Positions 19,207-28,759 of a stretch of 64,000 nucleotides of DNA are shown one piece after another. The number at the start of each line of letters is the position of its first letter. The first letter of the stretch is position 1. The notes under the pieces are model-generated. The model ran no database searches, had not been told where the DNA came from, and worked only from the letters and a program-made list of their open reading frames with translations. The stretch spans positions 1-64,000 of the forward strand of contig NZ_JAAAPN010000007.1 of the NCBI RefSeq assembly GCF_009909205.1. Reading direction: 5' to 3'. This DNA comes from Aquabacterium fontiphilum. GTDB taxonomy: Bacteria; Pseudomonadota; Gammaproteobacteria; Burkholderiales; Burkholderiaceae_C. A program made the position numbers and the translations under genes.

Positions 19207-21306
19207 ATGCCCCGCCAGCTCTTCGTCACCACCGCGCTGCCTTACGCCAACGGCCATTTCCACATTGGCCACATCATGGAATACATCCAGGCCGACATCT
19301 GGGTGCGCTTCCAGCGCATGCAGGGCAACCAGGTGCACTTCGTGGGCGCCGATGACGCGCACGGCGCGCCCATCATGATCGCGGCCCAGAAGGTGGGCAA
19401 GACGCCACAGCAATTCGTGGCCGACATCGCGGCGGGCCGCAAGCCGTATCTGGATGGCTTTCACATCAGCTTCGACCACTGGTCGAGCACCGACAGCCCC
19501 GAGAACCACGAACTGGCGCAAAGCATCTATGTGGCGCTGAAAGACCAGGGGCTGATCGACGTCCGCCCTGTTCAGCAGTTCTTCGACCCCGAAAAGGGCA
19601 TGTTCCTGGCCGACCGCTTCATCAAGGGCGAGTGCCCCAAGTGCGCGGCCAAGGACCAGTACGGCGATTCGTGCGAGGTGTGCGGCGCGGTGTACGCGCC
19701 CACGGAACTGAAGAACCCGTACTCGGCGCTGTCGGGCGCCACACCGGTGCTCAAGACGTCGGATCACTATTTCTTCAAGCTGTCTGACCCGCGCTGTCTG
19801 AGCTTTCTGGAGCAATGGACGCAGGACGGCAAGCTGCAGCCGGCCGTCAGCAAGAAGATCAAGGAGTGGTTCACCAAGGACGAAAACGGCGAGGGCGGCC
19901 TGGGCGACTGGGACATCAGCCGCGACGCGCCTTACTTCGGCATCGAAATTCCCGGGGCGCCAGGCAAGTATTTCTACGTCTGGCTGGACGCGCCGATCGG
20001 CTACCTGGCCTCGCTCAAGAGCTACTTCGCATCTGGCGGGCCCAAGGCCAAGTACGGCGAGTCTCGCTCATTCGACGAGTTCATGGCCGACCCGGCTGTG
20101 GAGCAGGTCCACTTCATCGGCAAGGACATCACCTACTTCCACACCCTGTTCTGGCCCGCGATGCTGCAGTTCAGCGGCCGCAAGCTGCCCAACCAGGTGA
20201 ATGTGCACGGCTTCATGACCGTCAACAACGGCGAGAAGATGTCCAAGAGCCGTGGCACCGGGCTTGATCCGCTGAAGTACCTGAGCATCGGCATGAACCC
20301 CGAATGGCTGCGCTACTACATCGCTGCCAAGCTCAACGCCAACGTCGAAGACATCGACTTCAACAAGGACGACTTCATGGCCCGGGTCAACTCCGACCTG
20401 GTGGGCAAGTACATCAACATCGCCAGCCGCGCTGCCGGTTTCCTGCACAAGCGCTTTGGCGGGCGCCTGTGCCAGGTGGGCGGCACGCGCGAGGAGACGC
20501 CCGAAACCATCGCTGCGCAAGAGATGCTTCGTGCGCTGCAGGCGCGCCATGACACGGTGGTTGAGTTGTACGAGCAGCGTGAGTTCGGCAAGGCCCTGCG
20601 CGAGATCATGCTGCTGGCCGATCGCGTCAACGAGTATGTGGACGCCAACAAGCCCTGGGAGCTGGCCAAACAGGAGGGGCAGGACGCCCGCCTGCACGAG
20701 GTCTGTACGGTCTGCATCGAGGCTTTCCGCATCCTGACGATCTACCTCAAGCCCGTGCTGCCCGCGCTGGCCGAGCAGGTCGAAGCCTTCCTGAACGTGC
20801 CGCCGATGTTCATGGCCAAGAGCCAGGAGCTGTTGGGCGTGCACACGATTGGCACCTACCAGCACCTGATGCAACGCGTGGACGTGAAGATGCTGGATGC
20901 GCTGTTTGAGCCGCCGCCGGCGCCTGTCATTGAACTGCCCAAGCCAGGCGGCGAGGACATTGCCCCCACCATCACCATCGACGATTTCGTCAAGGTGGAC
21001 CTGCGCATCGCCAAGATCGTCAACGCCGAGCACGTGGAGGGCAGCACCAAGCTGCTGCGCCTGACGCTGGATGTGGGCGAGGGCCGCCACCGCAACGTGT
21101 TCAGCGGCATCAAGGAGGCCTACCAGCCCGAGCAGCTCATCGGCAAGCTCACCGTGCTGGTAGCCAACCTGGCGCCGCGCAAGATGAAATTCGGCGTGAG
21201 TGAAGGCATGGTGCTGGCCGCGTCGCACGCCGATGAGAAGGCCAACCCCGGCGTGTATGTGCTCGAACCCTTCCCCGGCGCTGAGCCGGGCATGCGCATC
21301 CGCTGA
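19207..21306 (+). CDS. metG: Methionyl-tRNA synthetase
   Basis: Charges tRNA-Met with methionine. The 699-residue class I synthetase has the HIGH-type motif (H-I-G-H near residues 18-21) and a zinc-binding insert with paired cysteines (C-P-K-C and C-E-V-C, about residues 143-160). The K-M-S-K-S loop is near residue 345, and a C-terminal EMAP/Trbp111 tRNA-binding domain (from about residue 590) is typical of the dimeric bacterial form. The full length and intact motifs indicate a working gene. It is transcribed alone and converges on the CYTH-CHAD gene. Confidence 0.97.
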   Translation: MPRQLFVTTALPYANGHFHIGHIMEYIQADIWVRFQRMQGNQVHFVGADDAHGAPIMIAAQKVGKTPQQFVADIAAGRKPYLDGFHISFDHWSSTDSPENHELAQSIYVALKDQGLIDVRPVQQFFDPEKGMFLADRFIKGECPKCAAKDQYGDSCEVCGAVYAPTELKNPYSALSGATPVLKTSDHYFFKLSDPRCLSFLEQWTQDGKLQPAVSKKIKEWFTKDENGEGGLGDWDISRDAPYFGIEIPGAPGKYFYVWLDAPIGYLASLKSYFASGGPKAKYGESRSFDEFMADPAVEQVHFIGKDITYFHTLFWPAMLQFSGRKLPNQVNVHGFMTVNNGEKMSKSRGTGLDPLKYLSIGMNPEWLRYYIAAKLNANVEDIDFNKDDFMARVNSDLVGKYINIASRAAGFLHKRFGGRLCQVGGTREETPETIAAQEMLRALQARHDTVVELYEQREFGKALREIMLLADRVNEYVDANKPWELAKQEGQDARLHEVCTVCIEAFRILTIYLKPVLPALAEQVEAFLNVPPMFMAKSQELLGVHTIGTYQHLMQRVDVKMLDALFEPPPAPVIELPKPGGEDIAPTITIDDFVKVDLRIAKIVNAEHVEGSTKLLRLTLDVGEGRHRNVFSGIKEAYQPEQLIGKLTVLVANLAPRKMKFGVSEGMVLAASHADEKANPGVYVLEPFPGAEPGMRIR

Positions 21307-21341
21307 GCCGGAGGGATCGGCGCCCGCGCGTGCGCTGGCGC

Positions 21342-22391
21342 TCAGCCCGGCTGAACCAGCGTGTCGAGCAAGGCCAGCAGCAACAGGGTGTGGGCCTGAG
21401 AGCGGGCGAGTGCCCGGAGCTGCCCAGCCGTCAGGCTGGCTGTGCCCTGGAGCGACGCGGTGAGCGTATCCAGCCCCGCGCTGACCTGACCGTGTGCAGC
21501 ATGGGCGCGCACCGCCGAAGGCGCATGGCGCCACAGCATGCGCGCTCGGCGCAGTCCGCTGACCCAGCTGTGCGCCCAGGGGCTCAGTTCGGCCCCTGCG
21601 CTGGTGGTCGATTGCGCCACCTCGCTGGCGTTGTGGCTGATCTGGTCGACGGCTGCCTGCAGCCCGGCCGTCCACGCGGCCTGGCGTGCGCGCGGCCGCG
21701 CAGGCGGCATCGGGCTGGGCCGGCCGCTGCTGGCCTCGCGCGCGAGCTGGTCGCCGCGATGGGCCTTGGTCTGCACGTCGAGCCACACACCGTGGCGCAC
21801 CACCAGATCTCGCGCCACAACCAGCACGGCCCGGGGGGCGCCTTCGATCAGCTCGATTTCCAGCTCTCGCACGGCACGTTGCAGCGTGCCGGCCCGGATC
21901 TCGCCCTGGTCCAGCGCCAGTTCGACCGTGCCGAAGGCCGGGGGCTGGCCGGGCACGGTCACCGCCAGCTGCGCGCGCTGGCGTTGCATCGCCGTGCCAT
22001 ACAGGGCGGTCAAGCCCGTGCCCACGCCAGCGGGATCGGTCACAGGATCCCAGCCCAGGTCGCGCACCAGCGCGTCGCGTGCGTGGCCGTGGTGGCGCGA
22101 CAGGTCGGGCGACGCGGTCTGACCGTCAGCCGGAGCGGGGCAGGGCTGGTTGTCCTCCAGACGCACCATCGGGTTGGCCCCGGCGGCCTTGAGCGTCTGG
22201 ACCCAGTCATCGTCTTCCCGGCGGATGCGCAGGGCCGCCCGGGCGCGGGCCAGCCGACGGTCCGGGGTGTCGAAGTAGATGGCCTCCAGCGTCTGCAGCG
22301 GCCATTGCCCGCCCGGCAGGGCGCTCAACTCGTCCTGCAGCACCATCCACGATGCCTCGGGCACCTGGAACTTCAGTTCGATTTCCTTCAT
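21342..22391 (-). CDS. CYTH-CHAD domain protein, probable inorganic triphosphatase
   Basis: A 349-residue protein with a CYTH domain first (E-I-E-L-K-F near the N-terminus, the ExExK metal/phosphate signature) and a CHAD helical bundle from about residue 200, rich in His and Arg. CYTH enzymes act on triphosphate-containing substrates; the E. coli relative YgiF is an inorganic triphosphatase. CHAD domains bind polyphosphate. The ATG at 22391 gives the CYTH motif at residues 2-7; the longer frame would extend into the promoter of the divergent DUF3460 gene and was rejected. Substrate in this organism is inference. Confidence 0.88.
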   Translation of the reverse strand: MKEIELKFQVPEASWMVLQDELSALPGGQWPLQTLEAIYFDTPDRRLARARAALRIRREDDDWVQTLKAAGANPMVRLEDNQPCPAPADGQTASPDLSRHHGHARDALVRDLGWDPVTDPAGVGTGLTALYGTAMQRQRAQLAVTVPGQPPAFGTVELALDQGEIRAGTLQRAVRELEIELIEGAPRAVLVVARDLVVRHGVWLDVQTKAHRGDQLAREASSGRPSPMPPARPRARQAAWTAGLQAAVDQISHNASEVAQSTTSAGAELSPWAHSWVSGLRRARMLWRHAPSAVRAHAAHGQVSAGLDTLTASLQGTASLTAGQLRALARSQAHTLLLLALLDTLVQPG

Positions 22392-22515
22392 CGTGACATT
22401 GTCTCGCGCCGGCTGCTCTCGCGCGAGTGCCCCGCCGCCCGGCTGGCCGATAGAATGAGAGGTTTGGCGCCACACTGTGCGGCGCACGACCTCGACCACT
22501 TTGACCGGATCTCCC

Positions 22516-22719
22516 ATGCCGCTTTTCTGGAAGCCCTACAAGTCTGACGTGACCCAGTTCCTCGACAGCCTCAAGCAGCGCGATCCCCAGATGGAAGAGC
22601 GCCAGCGCCAGGGGCGCGCTCTGCTGTGGGATCGCCAGCCGCAGGACGCCGAGGCCCAGCGCGCCGTGCGCGAAGGCCGCGTGCCGCAGCAGCCTTACGT
22701 CTATCAGACCAAAGCCTGA
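22516..22719 (+). CDS. DUF3460 family small protein
   Basis: A 67-residue protein, MPLFWKPYKSDVTQFLDSLK at the start and a VPQQPYVYQ segment near the end. This pattern matches DUF3460, a short conserved family of unknown function found mainly in Burkholderiales, commonly upstream of scpA. A TAGAAT -10 element lies at 22451-22456. The next gene, scpA, starts nine bases after its stop, so the two are co-transcribed. The short basic and amphipathic sequence has no membrane segment. Confidence 0.82.
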   Translation: MPLFWKPYKSDVTQFLDSLKQRDPQMEERQRQGRALLWDRQPQDAEAQRAVREGRVPQQPYVYQTKA

Positions 22720-22727
22720 GGTCAGGC

Positions 22728-23558
22728 TTGCACCCGGTCAGCGAGGTCGACGACGCAGGTCTGCCCCAGGTGGTGGACCACGTGGCCGTGGCGCGCCTGT
22801 ACGGCGAGCCGCTGTTCGACCTGCCGTCTGATCTGTACATCCCGCCGGATGCCCTGGAGGTCTTTCTCGAGACTTTTGAGGGCCCGCTGGATCTGCTGCT
22901 CTACCTGATCCGCAAGCAGAACTTCAACATTCTGGACATCCCGCTGGCCGATGTCACGCGCCAGTACTTGGCCTATGTCGACCAGATTCGCAAGCGCAAT
23001 CTGGAACTGGCGTCCGAGTATCTGCTGATGGCGGCCATGCTCATCGAGATCAAGTCGCGGATGCTGTTGCCACCGCGCAAGACCGATGATGGCGAAGAGG
23101 CCGAAGACCCACGGGCCGAGCTGGTCCGTCGCCTGATCGAGTACGAGCAGATGAAGCTCGCCGCGGCGCAACTCGACACGCTGCCGCTGATGGGACGCGA
23201 TTTTCTACGCGTACAGGCCTACAGCGACCCCTCGCTGAACGTCCAGCTGCCCGAGGTCACGCTGGTCGATCTGCGTGAAGCCTGGGCCGGGATACTGCAG
23301 CGGGCCCGACTGCATACCCATCACACGATCACCCGCGAAGAGCTGTCGGTGCGTGAGCACATGAGCCTGGTGCTGCGCACGCTGCAGGGCCGGCGCTTTG
23401 TCGAGTTCGAGGCCTTGTTCGACGTCACCCGCGGCCCGCAGGTGCTGGTGGTCACGTTTATCGCCATGCTGGAGCTCGCCCGCGAGCGCCTCATCGAGAT
23501 CACGCAGGCCGAGGCGTTTGCGCCCATCTACGTGCGCCTCGCATATCAACCTGCCTGA
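22728..23558 (+). CDS. scpA: Segregation and condensation protein A
   Basis: ScpA is the kleisin of the SMC-ScpA-ScpB complex that organises and separates chromosomes. The 276-residue protein carries the N-terminal kleisin pattern F-E-G-P-L-D-L-L-L-Y-L-I-R-K (about residues 50-63), then the helical linker and a C-terminal winged-helix part. I place the start at TTG 22728, preceded by GAGG, because ATG starts further upstream lie inside the DUF3460 gene; a GTG about 45 bases downstream is an alternative. scpB is not in the window. The gene converges on the sugar dehydrogenase gene. Confidence 0.88.
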   Translation: MHPVSEVDDAGLPQVVDHVAVARLYGEPLFDLPSDLYIPPDALEVFLETFEGPLDLLLYLIRKQNFNILDIPLADVTRQYLAYVDQIRKRNLELASEYLLMAAMLIEIKSRMLLPPRKTDDGEEAEDPRAELVRRLIEYEQMKLAAAQLDTLPLMGRDFLRVQAYSDPSLNVQLPEVTLVDLREAWAGILQRARLHTHHTITREELSVREHMSLVLRTLQGRRFVEFEALFDVTRGPQVLVVTFIAMLELARERLIEITQAEAFAPIYVRLAYQPA

Positions 23559-23582
23559 TCTGCCTGGTCGGCCCGTCTGCAT

Positions 23583-24791
23583 TCAGCGACGCACGCGCAG
23601 CAGCTTGCCGTCTTCCTCGTCGGTCAGCAAGTACAGCCAACCGTCGGGCCCCTGGCGCACATCGCGGATGCGGCCCCATTCGCCCTTGAACAGCGTTTCG
23701 CGTCCGACCACGCGGCCATCTTCCAGTGTCAGCCGCCACAGTGCCTTGCCAGCCAGCGCGCCCACGAACAGGCTGCCGCGCCATTCGGGAAAACCGTCGC
23801 CTGTGTAGAAGGCCATGCCGCTGGGTGCGATCGAGAACGGCTCCCAGTAGGTCAGGGGCTCGCTGAAGTCGGGCGCGTGCGTTCCTGCGCCCAGGCGGCA
23901 CCCTTCGGTCGGGACCGAGCCATACGGGCAGCCGTAGCTGCGCAGCGGCCAGCCATGGTTGCTGCCCGGGCGCGCGATGTTGACTTCATCACCACCCTGT
24001 GGGCCGTGCTCGGCCACCCAGAGCTCGCCCGTGTCGGGGTGCAGGGCGGCGGACTGGATGTTGCGGTGGCCGGTGCTCCAGATCTCGGGCAGCGCGCCCG
24101 GCGTGCCCCAGGCGGGGTTGGCCGGCGCTGCCCCGCCTTCGCGGCGAATGCGAACGACCTTGCCCAGATGCGTGGTCTGGTTCTGGGCGAAGTCGGTCGT
24201 GGGGGAGCGCGGATTGTCCTTCATGCGGTCGCCCAACGCGATGAACAGCGTGTCGTCGGGCCCCAATGCCAGCCGGGCGCCATAGTGACCATCGCCGTCC
24301 AGCTTGGGTTGCTGCCTGAACAGCACCTGCACCTCGTCAAGCTGCGCACCATGGAGTCGCCCGCGCGCGACGGCTGTGCCACTCAGGCTGGCTTGTGCGC
24401 CCGTGCCTCGCTCCGCATAACTCCAGTACACCCACGGCGAGCTGCCTGACTCGGCCACGACATCCAGGAGACCGCCCTGGCCCTGGTTGTGAACCGTGGG
24501 CACGCCCGACACGGCTTCGCGTTGCTGGCCATTGGCGCTCAGACGCCAGAGGCGGCCGCCTTTCTCGGTCACGAGCATGCTGCCATCGCTCAGGAATGCC
24601 AGGCCCCAAGGGTTGCGCAGGCCGGACGCCACCACCTCGACGCGGGCCGCCTCGGCCGGCGGGGTGGATCCCACGGGCGGGGTATCGTTGCCCTGCTTGG
24701 CGCCGCCGCAGGCGCCGAGCGTCAGGCTGCCGATCAGCAAAGCGGCGCCAAGCGCTCGCAAGCCCTTGTGCGTGGAATGGCTGTGATGCAT
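23583..24791 (-). CDS. Lipoprotein PQQ-dependent sugar dehydrogenase (aldose sugar dehydrogenase type)
   Basis: A 402-residue six-bladed beta-propeller of the soluble glucose/aldose sugar dehydrogenase family (E. coli YliI relative), which oxidises sugars with PQQ in the periplasm. The N-terminus has a lipoprotein signal ending L-G-A-C near residue 25. Family segments include N-P-W-G-L-A-F, D-G-H-Y-G-A-R, G-H-R-N-I-Q and E-H-G-P-Q-G-G-D-E. The ATG at 24791 is preceded by GGGGG at eight bases; the much longer frame reads through the panB promoter and is spurious. It sits between scpA and panB. No PQQ synthesis genes are seen here. Confidence 0.87.
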   Translation of the reverse strand: MHHSHSTHKGLRALGAALLIGSLTLGACGGAKQGNDTPPVGSTPPAEAARVEVVASGLRNPWGLAFLSDGSMLVTEKGGRLWRLSANGQQREAVSGVPTVHNQGQGGLLDVVAESGSSPWVYWSYAERGTGAQASLSGTAVARGRLHGAQLDEVQVLFRQQPKLDGDGHYGARLALGPDDTLFIALGDRMKDNPRSPTTDFAQNQTTHLGKVVRIRREGGAAPANPAWGTPGALPEIWSTGHRNIQSAALHPDTGELWVAEHGPQGGDEVNIARPGSNHGWPLRSYGCPYGSVPTEGCRLGAGTHAPDFSEPLTYWEPFSIAPSGMAFYTGDGFPEWRGSLFVGALAGKALWRLTLEDGRVVGRETLFKGEWGRIRDVRQGPDGWLYLLTDEEDGKLLRVRR

Positions 24792-24875
24792 CTGGTAACC
24801 CCCGTGTGAACATGGCCTTGCCCTAGAATCCCGCCACTTCTTCCATGACGGCTGCACGCTGCAGCACAGTACAGC

Positions 24876-26620
<1,745 letters not shown>

Positions 26621-28678
26621 TCAGAGGCTGGCCAGAAAGGCCACGGCTTCGTCCTGCACGCGGCTGCGACGCATGGGGGGCAGGCTTTGCCAGATGCGGC
26701 GGCCGTAAGGTTTGTCGATCAGGCGCGTGTCGCAGATCATCAGCACGCCGCGGTCGGTCTCGCTGCGGATCAGGCGGCCGGCGCCCTGCTTGAGCGCGAT
26801 GATGGCCTGCGGCACCTGGTGGCTCATGAACGGGTTGCCGCCGGCCTGGGCCAGCAGCTCCAGCCGTTTGGCCAGCACCGGGTCGTCGGGTGGGGCAAAG
26901 GGCAGCTTGTCGATCACCACGAGCGTGAGCGCATCGCCCTTGACGTCGATGCCCTCCCAGAAGCTGTGGCTGCCGACCAGCACAGCATTGCCCGCCCGGC
27001 GGAAGTCGTCGAGCAGGGTGGGGCGGGGCGCGTCGCCCTGGCGCAGCACGGGGAAGGGATCGCCCGCCGCCTCGAACAACTGCTTGAGCCGGGCCGTGGC
27101 CGTGTCGACGGCGCGCAGGCTGGTGCACAACACGAACGCACGGCCGCGGTTCGCGCGGATCAGCGGCAGGGCCGCATCGACCACGGCTTCGGTATGGCGC
27201 GGATGCGATGGCAGCGGTAGCCCCTGCGGCACATACAGCATGGCCTGCTGGGGGTAGTCATACGGGCTGGACCACGACTGGCATTCGGCGTCTTCCAGGC
27301 CCAGCGCGTCGGTGAAATGGCGGAAGTCCTGCTTCACGGCCAGCGTGGCCGAGGTGAAGACCCATGCCTGGCGGGGGCGGTTGGATGGCGGCGCGTCGGC
27401 GTCGGGGGCGCCTTCGAACAGGGCTTGCAGATCGCCTTCGTCCTCGTCATCAGTCGGTGCGTGCTCGTTGTGCAGGGCTGACTCGTCGTCGGCCACATCG
27501 GCGCCCAGCCGCTGACGGCGGAAGACATCGGCCACCGAGATGGGCGTGCGGTGCAGCTGGACGCCGTGCGTGCCCACATCCACCCAGCACAGCTCGGGCT
27601 CGTGCGCCCGCTCGGGAGCGCCCCAGGCGATCAGGCGCTGCAGCAGGTCGTGTGCGCGGCGGTGGAGTTGCTGCAGGTCGGCACTGCGCTCGGCCTGGCT
27701 GTCGAGCACCTCGCGCACGTGGGCGAGCGCTTCGCGCAGCGTCGTCAGCGCAGGCAGCAGCGGGTGGTCGGCACCCAGTTGCGCAGATGACAGCCGTTGC
27801 GCCTGCATGCCGAAGCACAAACGGAGGTCGCGCGTGGCGCGGTCCATCGGCGCGAGGACATCGTTCCAGTTCGCGCCGTCTCGGGCCTGCGACTGGCCGG
27901 TGGCCAGCGTGTCGCGTAGAAAATCGAGCAACTGCGCGGTCGATACCGTTTCGCCGAAGAACAGCGTGGCGGTGTCGGGCAACTGGTGGGCTTCGTCGAA
28001 GATCACCGTCTGCGCCTGCGGCAGCAGCTCGGGCACGCCTTCTTCGCGCAGCATCAGGTCGGCAAAGAACAGGTGGTGGTTGACGACGACCACGTCGGCA
28101 TCCTGGGCCTCGCGCCGGGCCCGCACGACAAAGCAGTCGGCGTAACGGGGGCAGTCGCTGCCCAGGCAGTTCTCGCGGGTGGACGTGACGCGGGCCCAGA
28201 TGGCCGCGTGCTCGGGGACGGTGGGGCACTCGGCCTTGTCGCCCGTGGCGCTCAGCGGCGCAAAGCGGTTGATCTCGGACAGGTCGCGCACCTCCTGGCG
28301 GCTGCCCAGCAGGGTAGCGTCCTGGTTGGTGCGCTCCAGGTGGTGCCAGCACAGGTAATTGCTGCGCCCCTTGAGCAGCGCCACCTTGACCGGCACGGCC
28401 AGCGCGTCGCGGATGGCTGGCAGGTCGCGGTGGTAAAGCTGGTCCTGCAGCGCCTTGGTGCCGGTCGACACAATGACCTTGCCGCCTTCGAGCAGGGCAG
28501 GCACCAGGTAGGCGGCCGTCTTGCCCACGCCGGTACCCGCTTCGAGCACCACGGTGCGCGCATCACGGATGGCGGCCTGCACCGCCTGGCTCATCTCGAT
28601 CTGTTCGACGCGCACGCGGTAGCCATCAAAGGCGCGGGCGAGCGGGCCGGTGGCAGAAAACAGGGTGGGCAGATCCAT
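26621..28678 (-). CDS. ATP-dependent DNA helicase of the YoaA/DinG (XPD-like) family
   Basis: A superfamily 2 iron-sulfur helicase that unwinds DNA 5' to 3' during repair. The 685-residue protein has Walker A E-A-G-T-G-V-G-K-T near residue 50. Four cysteines of the Fe-S domain lie between about residues 110 and 180 (L-C-W, then N-C-L-G-S-D-C and A-D-C-F, with another at A-E-C-P). A D-E-A-H box near residue 230 and the C-terminal helicase motifs with Q-G-A-G-R-L-I-R-S follow. Length and Fe-S pattern fit YoaA more than DinG. Its final codon directly abuts panC on the other strand. Confidence 0.92.
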   Translation of the reverse strand: MDLPTLFSATGPLARAFDGYRVRVEQIEMSQAVQAAIRDARTVVLEAGTGVGKTAAYLVPALLEGGKVIVSTGTKALQDQLYHRDLPAIRDALAVPVKVALLKGRSNYLCWHHLERTNQDATLLGSRQEVRDLSEINRFAPLSATGDKAECPTVPEHAAIWARVTSTRENCLGSDCPRYADCFVVRARREAQDADVVVVNHHLFFADLMLREEGVPELLPQAQTVIFDEAHQLPDTATLFFGETVSTAQLLDFLRDTLATGQSQARDGANWNDVLAPMDRATRDLRLCFGMQAQRLSSAQLGADHPLLPALTTLREALAHVREVLDSQAERSADLQQLHRRAHDLLQRLIAWGAPERAHEPELCWVDVGTHGVQLHRTPISVADVFRRQRLGADVADDESALHNEHAPTDDEDEGDLQALFEGAPDADAPPSNRPRQAWVFTSATLAVKQDFRHFTDALGLEDAECQSWSSPYDYPQQAMLYVPQGLPLPSHPRHTEAVVDAALPLIRANRGRAFVLCTSLRAVDTATARLKQLFEAAGDPFPVLRQGDAPRPTLLDDFRRAGNAVLVGSHSFWEGIDVKGDALTLVVIDKLPFAPPDDPVLAKRLELLAQAGGNPFMSHQVPQAIIALKQGAGRLIRSETDRGVLMICDTRLIDKPYGRRIWQSLPPMRRSRVQDEAVAFLASL

Positions 28679-28759
28679 GGCAATGCGTGCGTCGAAGCCA
28701 GCATTGTGCGGCCGGATGGGCCGCGCAAGGTGCGGCCCGGCTTCACCCTCATTGGGGGC

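Noticed and set aside
21307-21341. Search for a terminator between convergent metG and CYTH-CHAD genes
   Set aside because: Only 35 bases with no clear stem and T-run in either direction.
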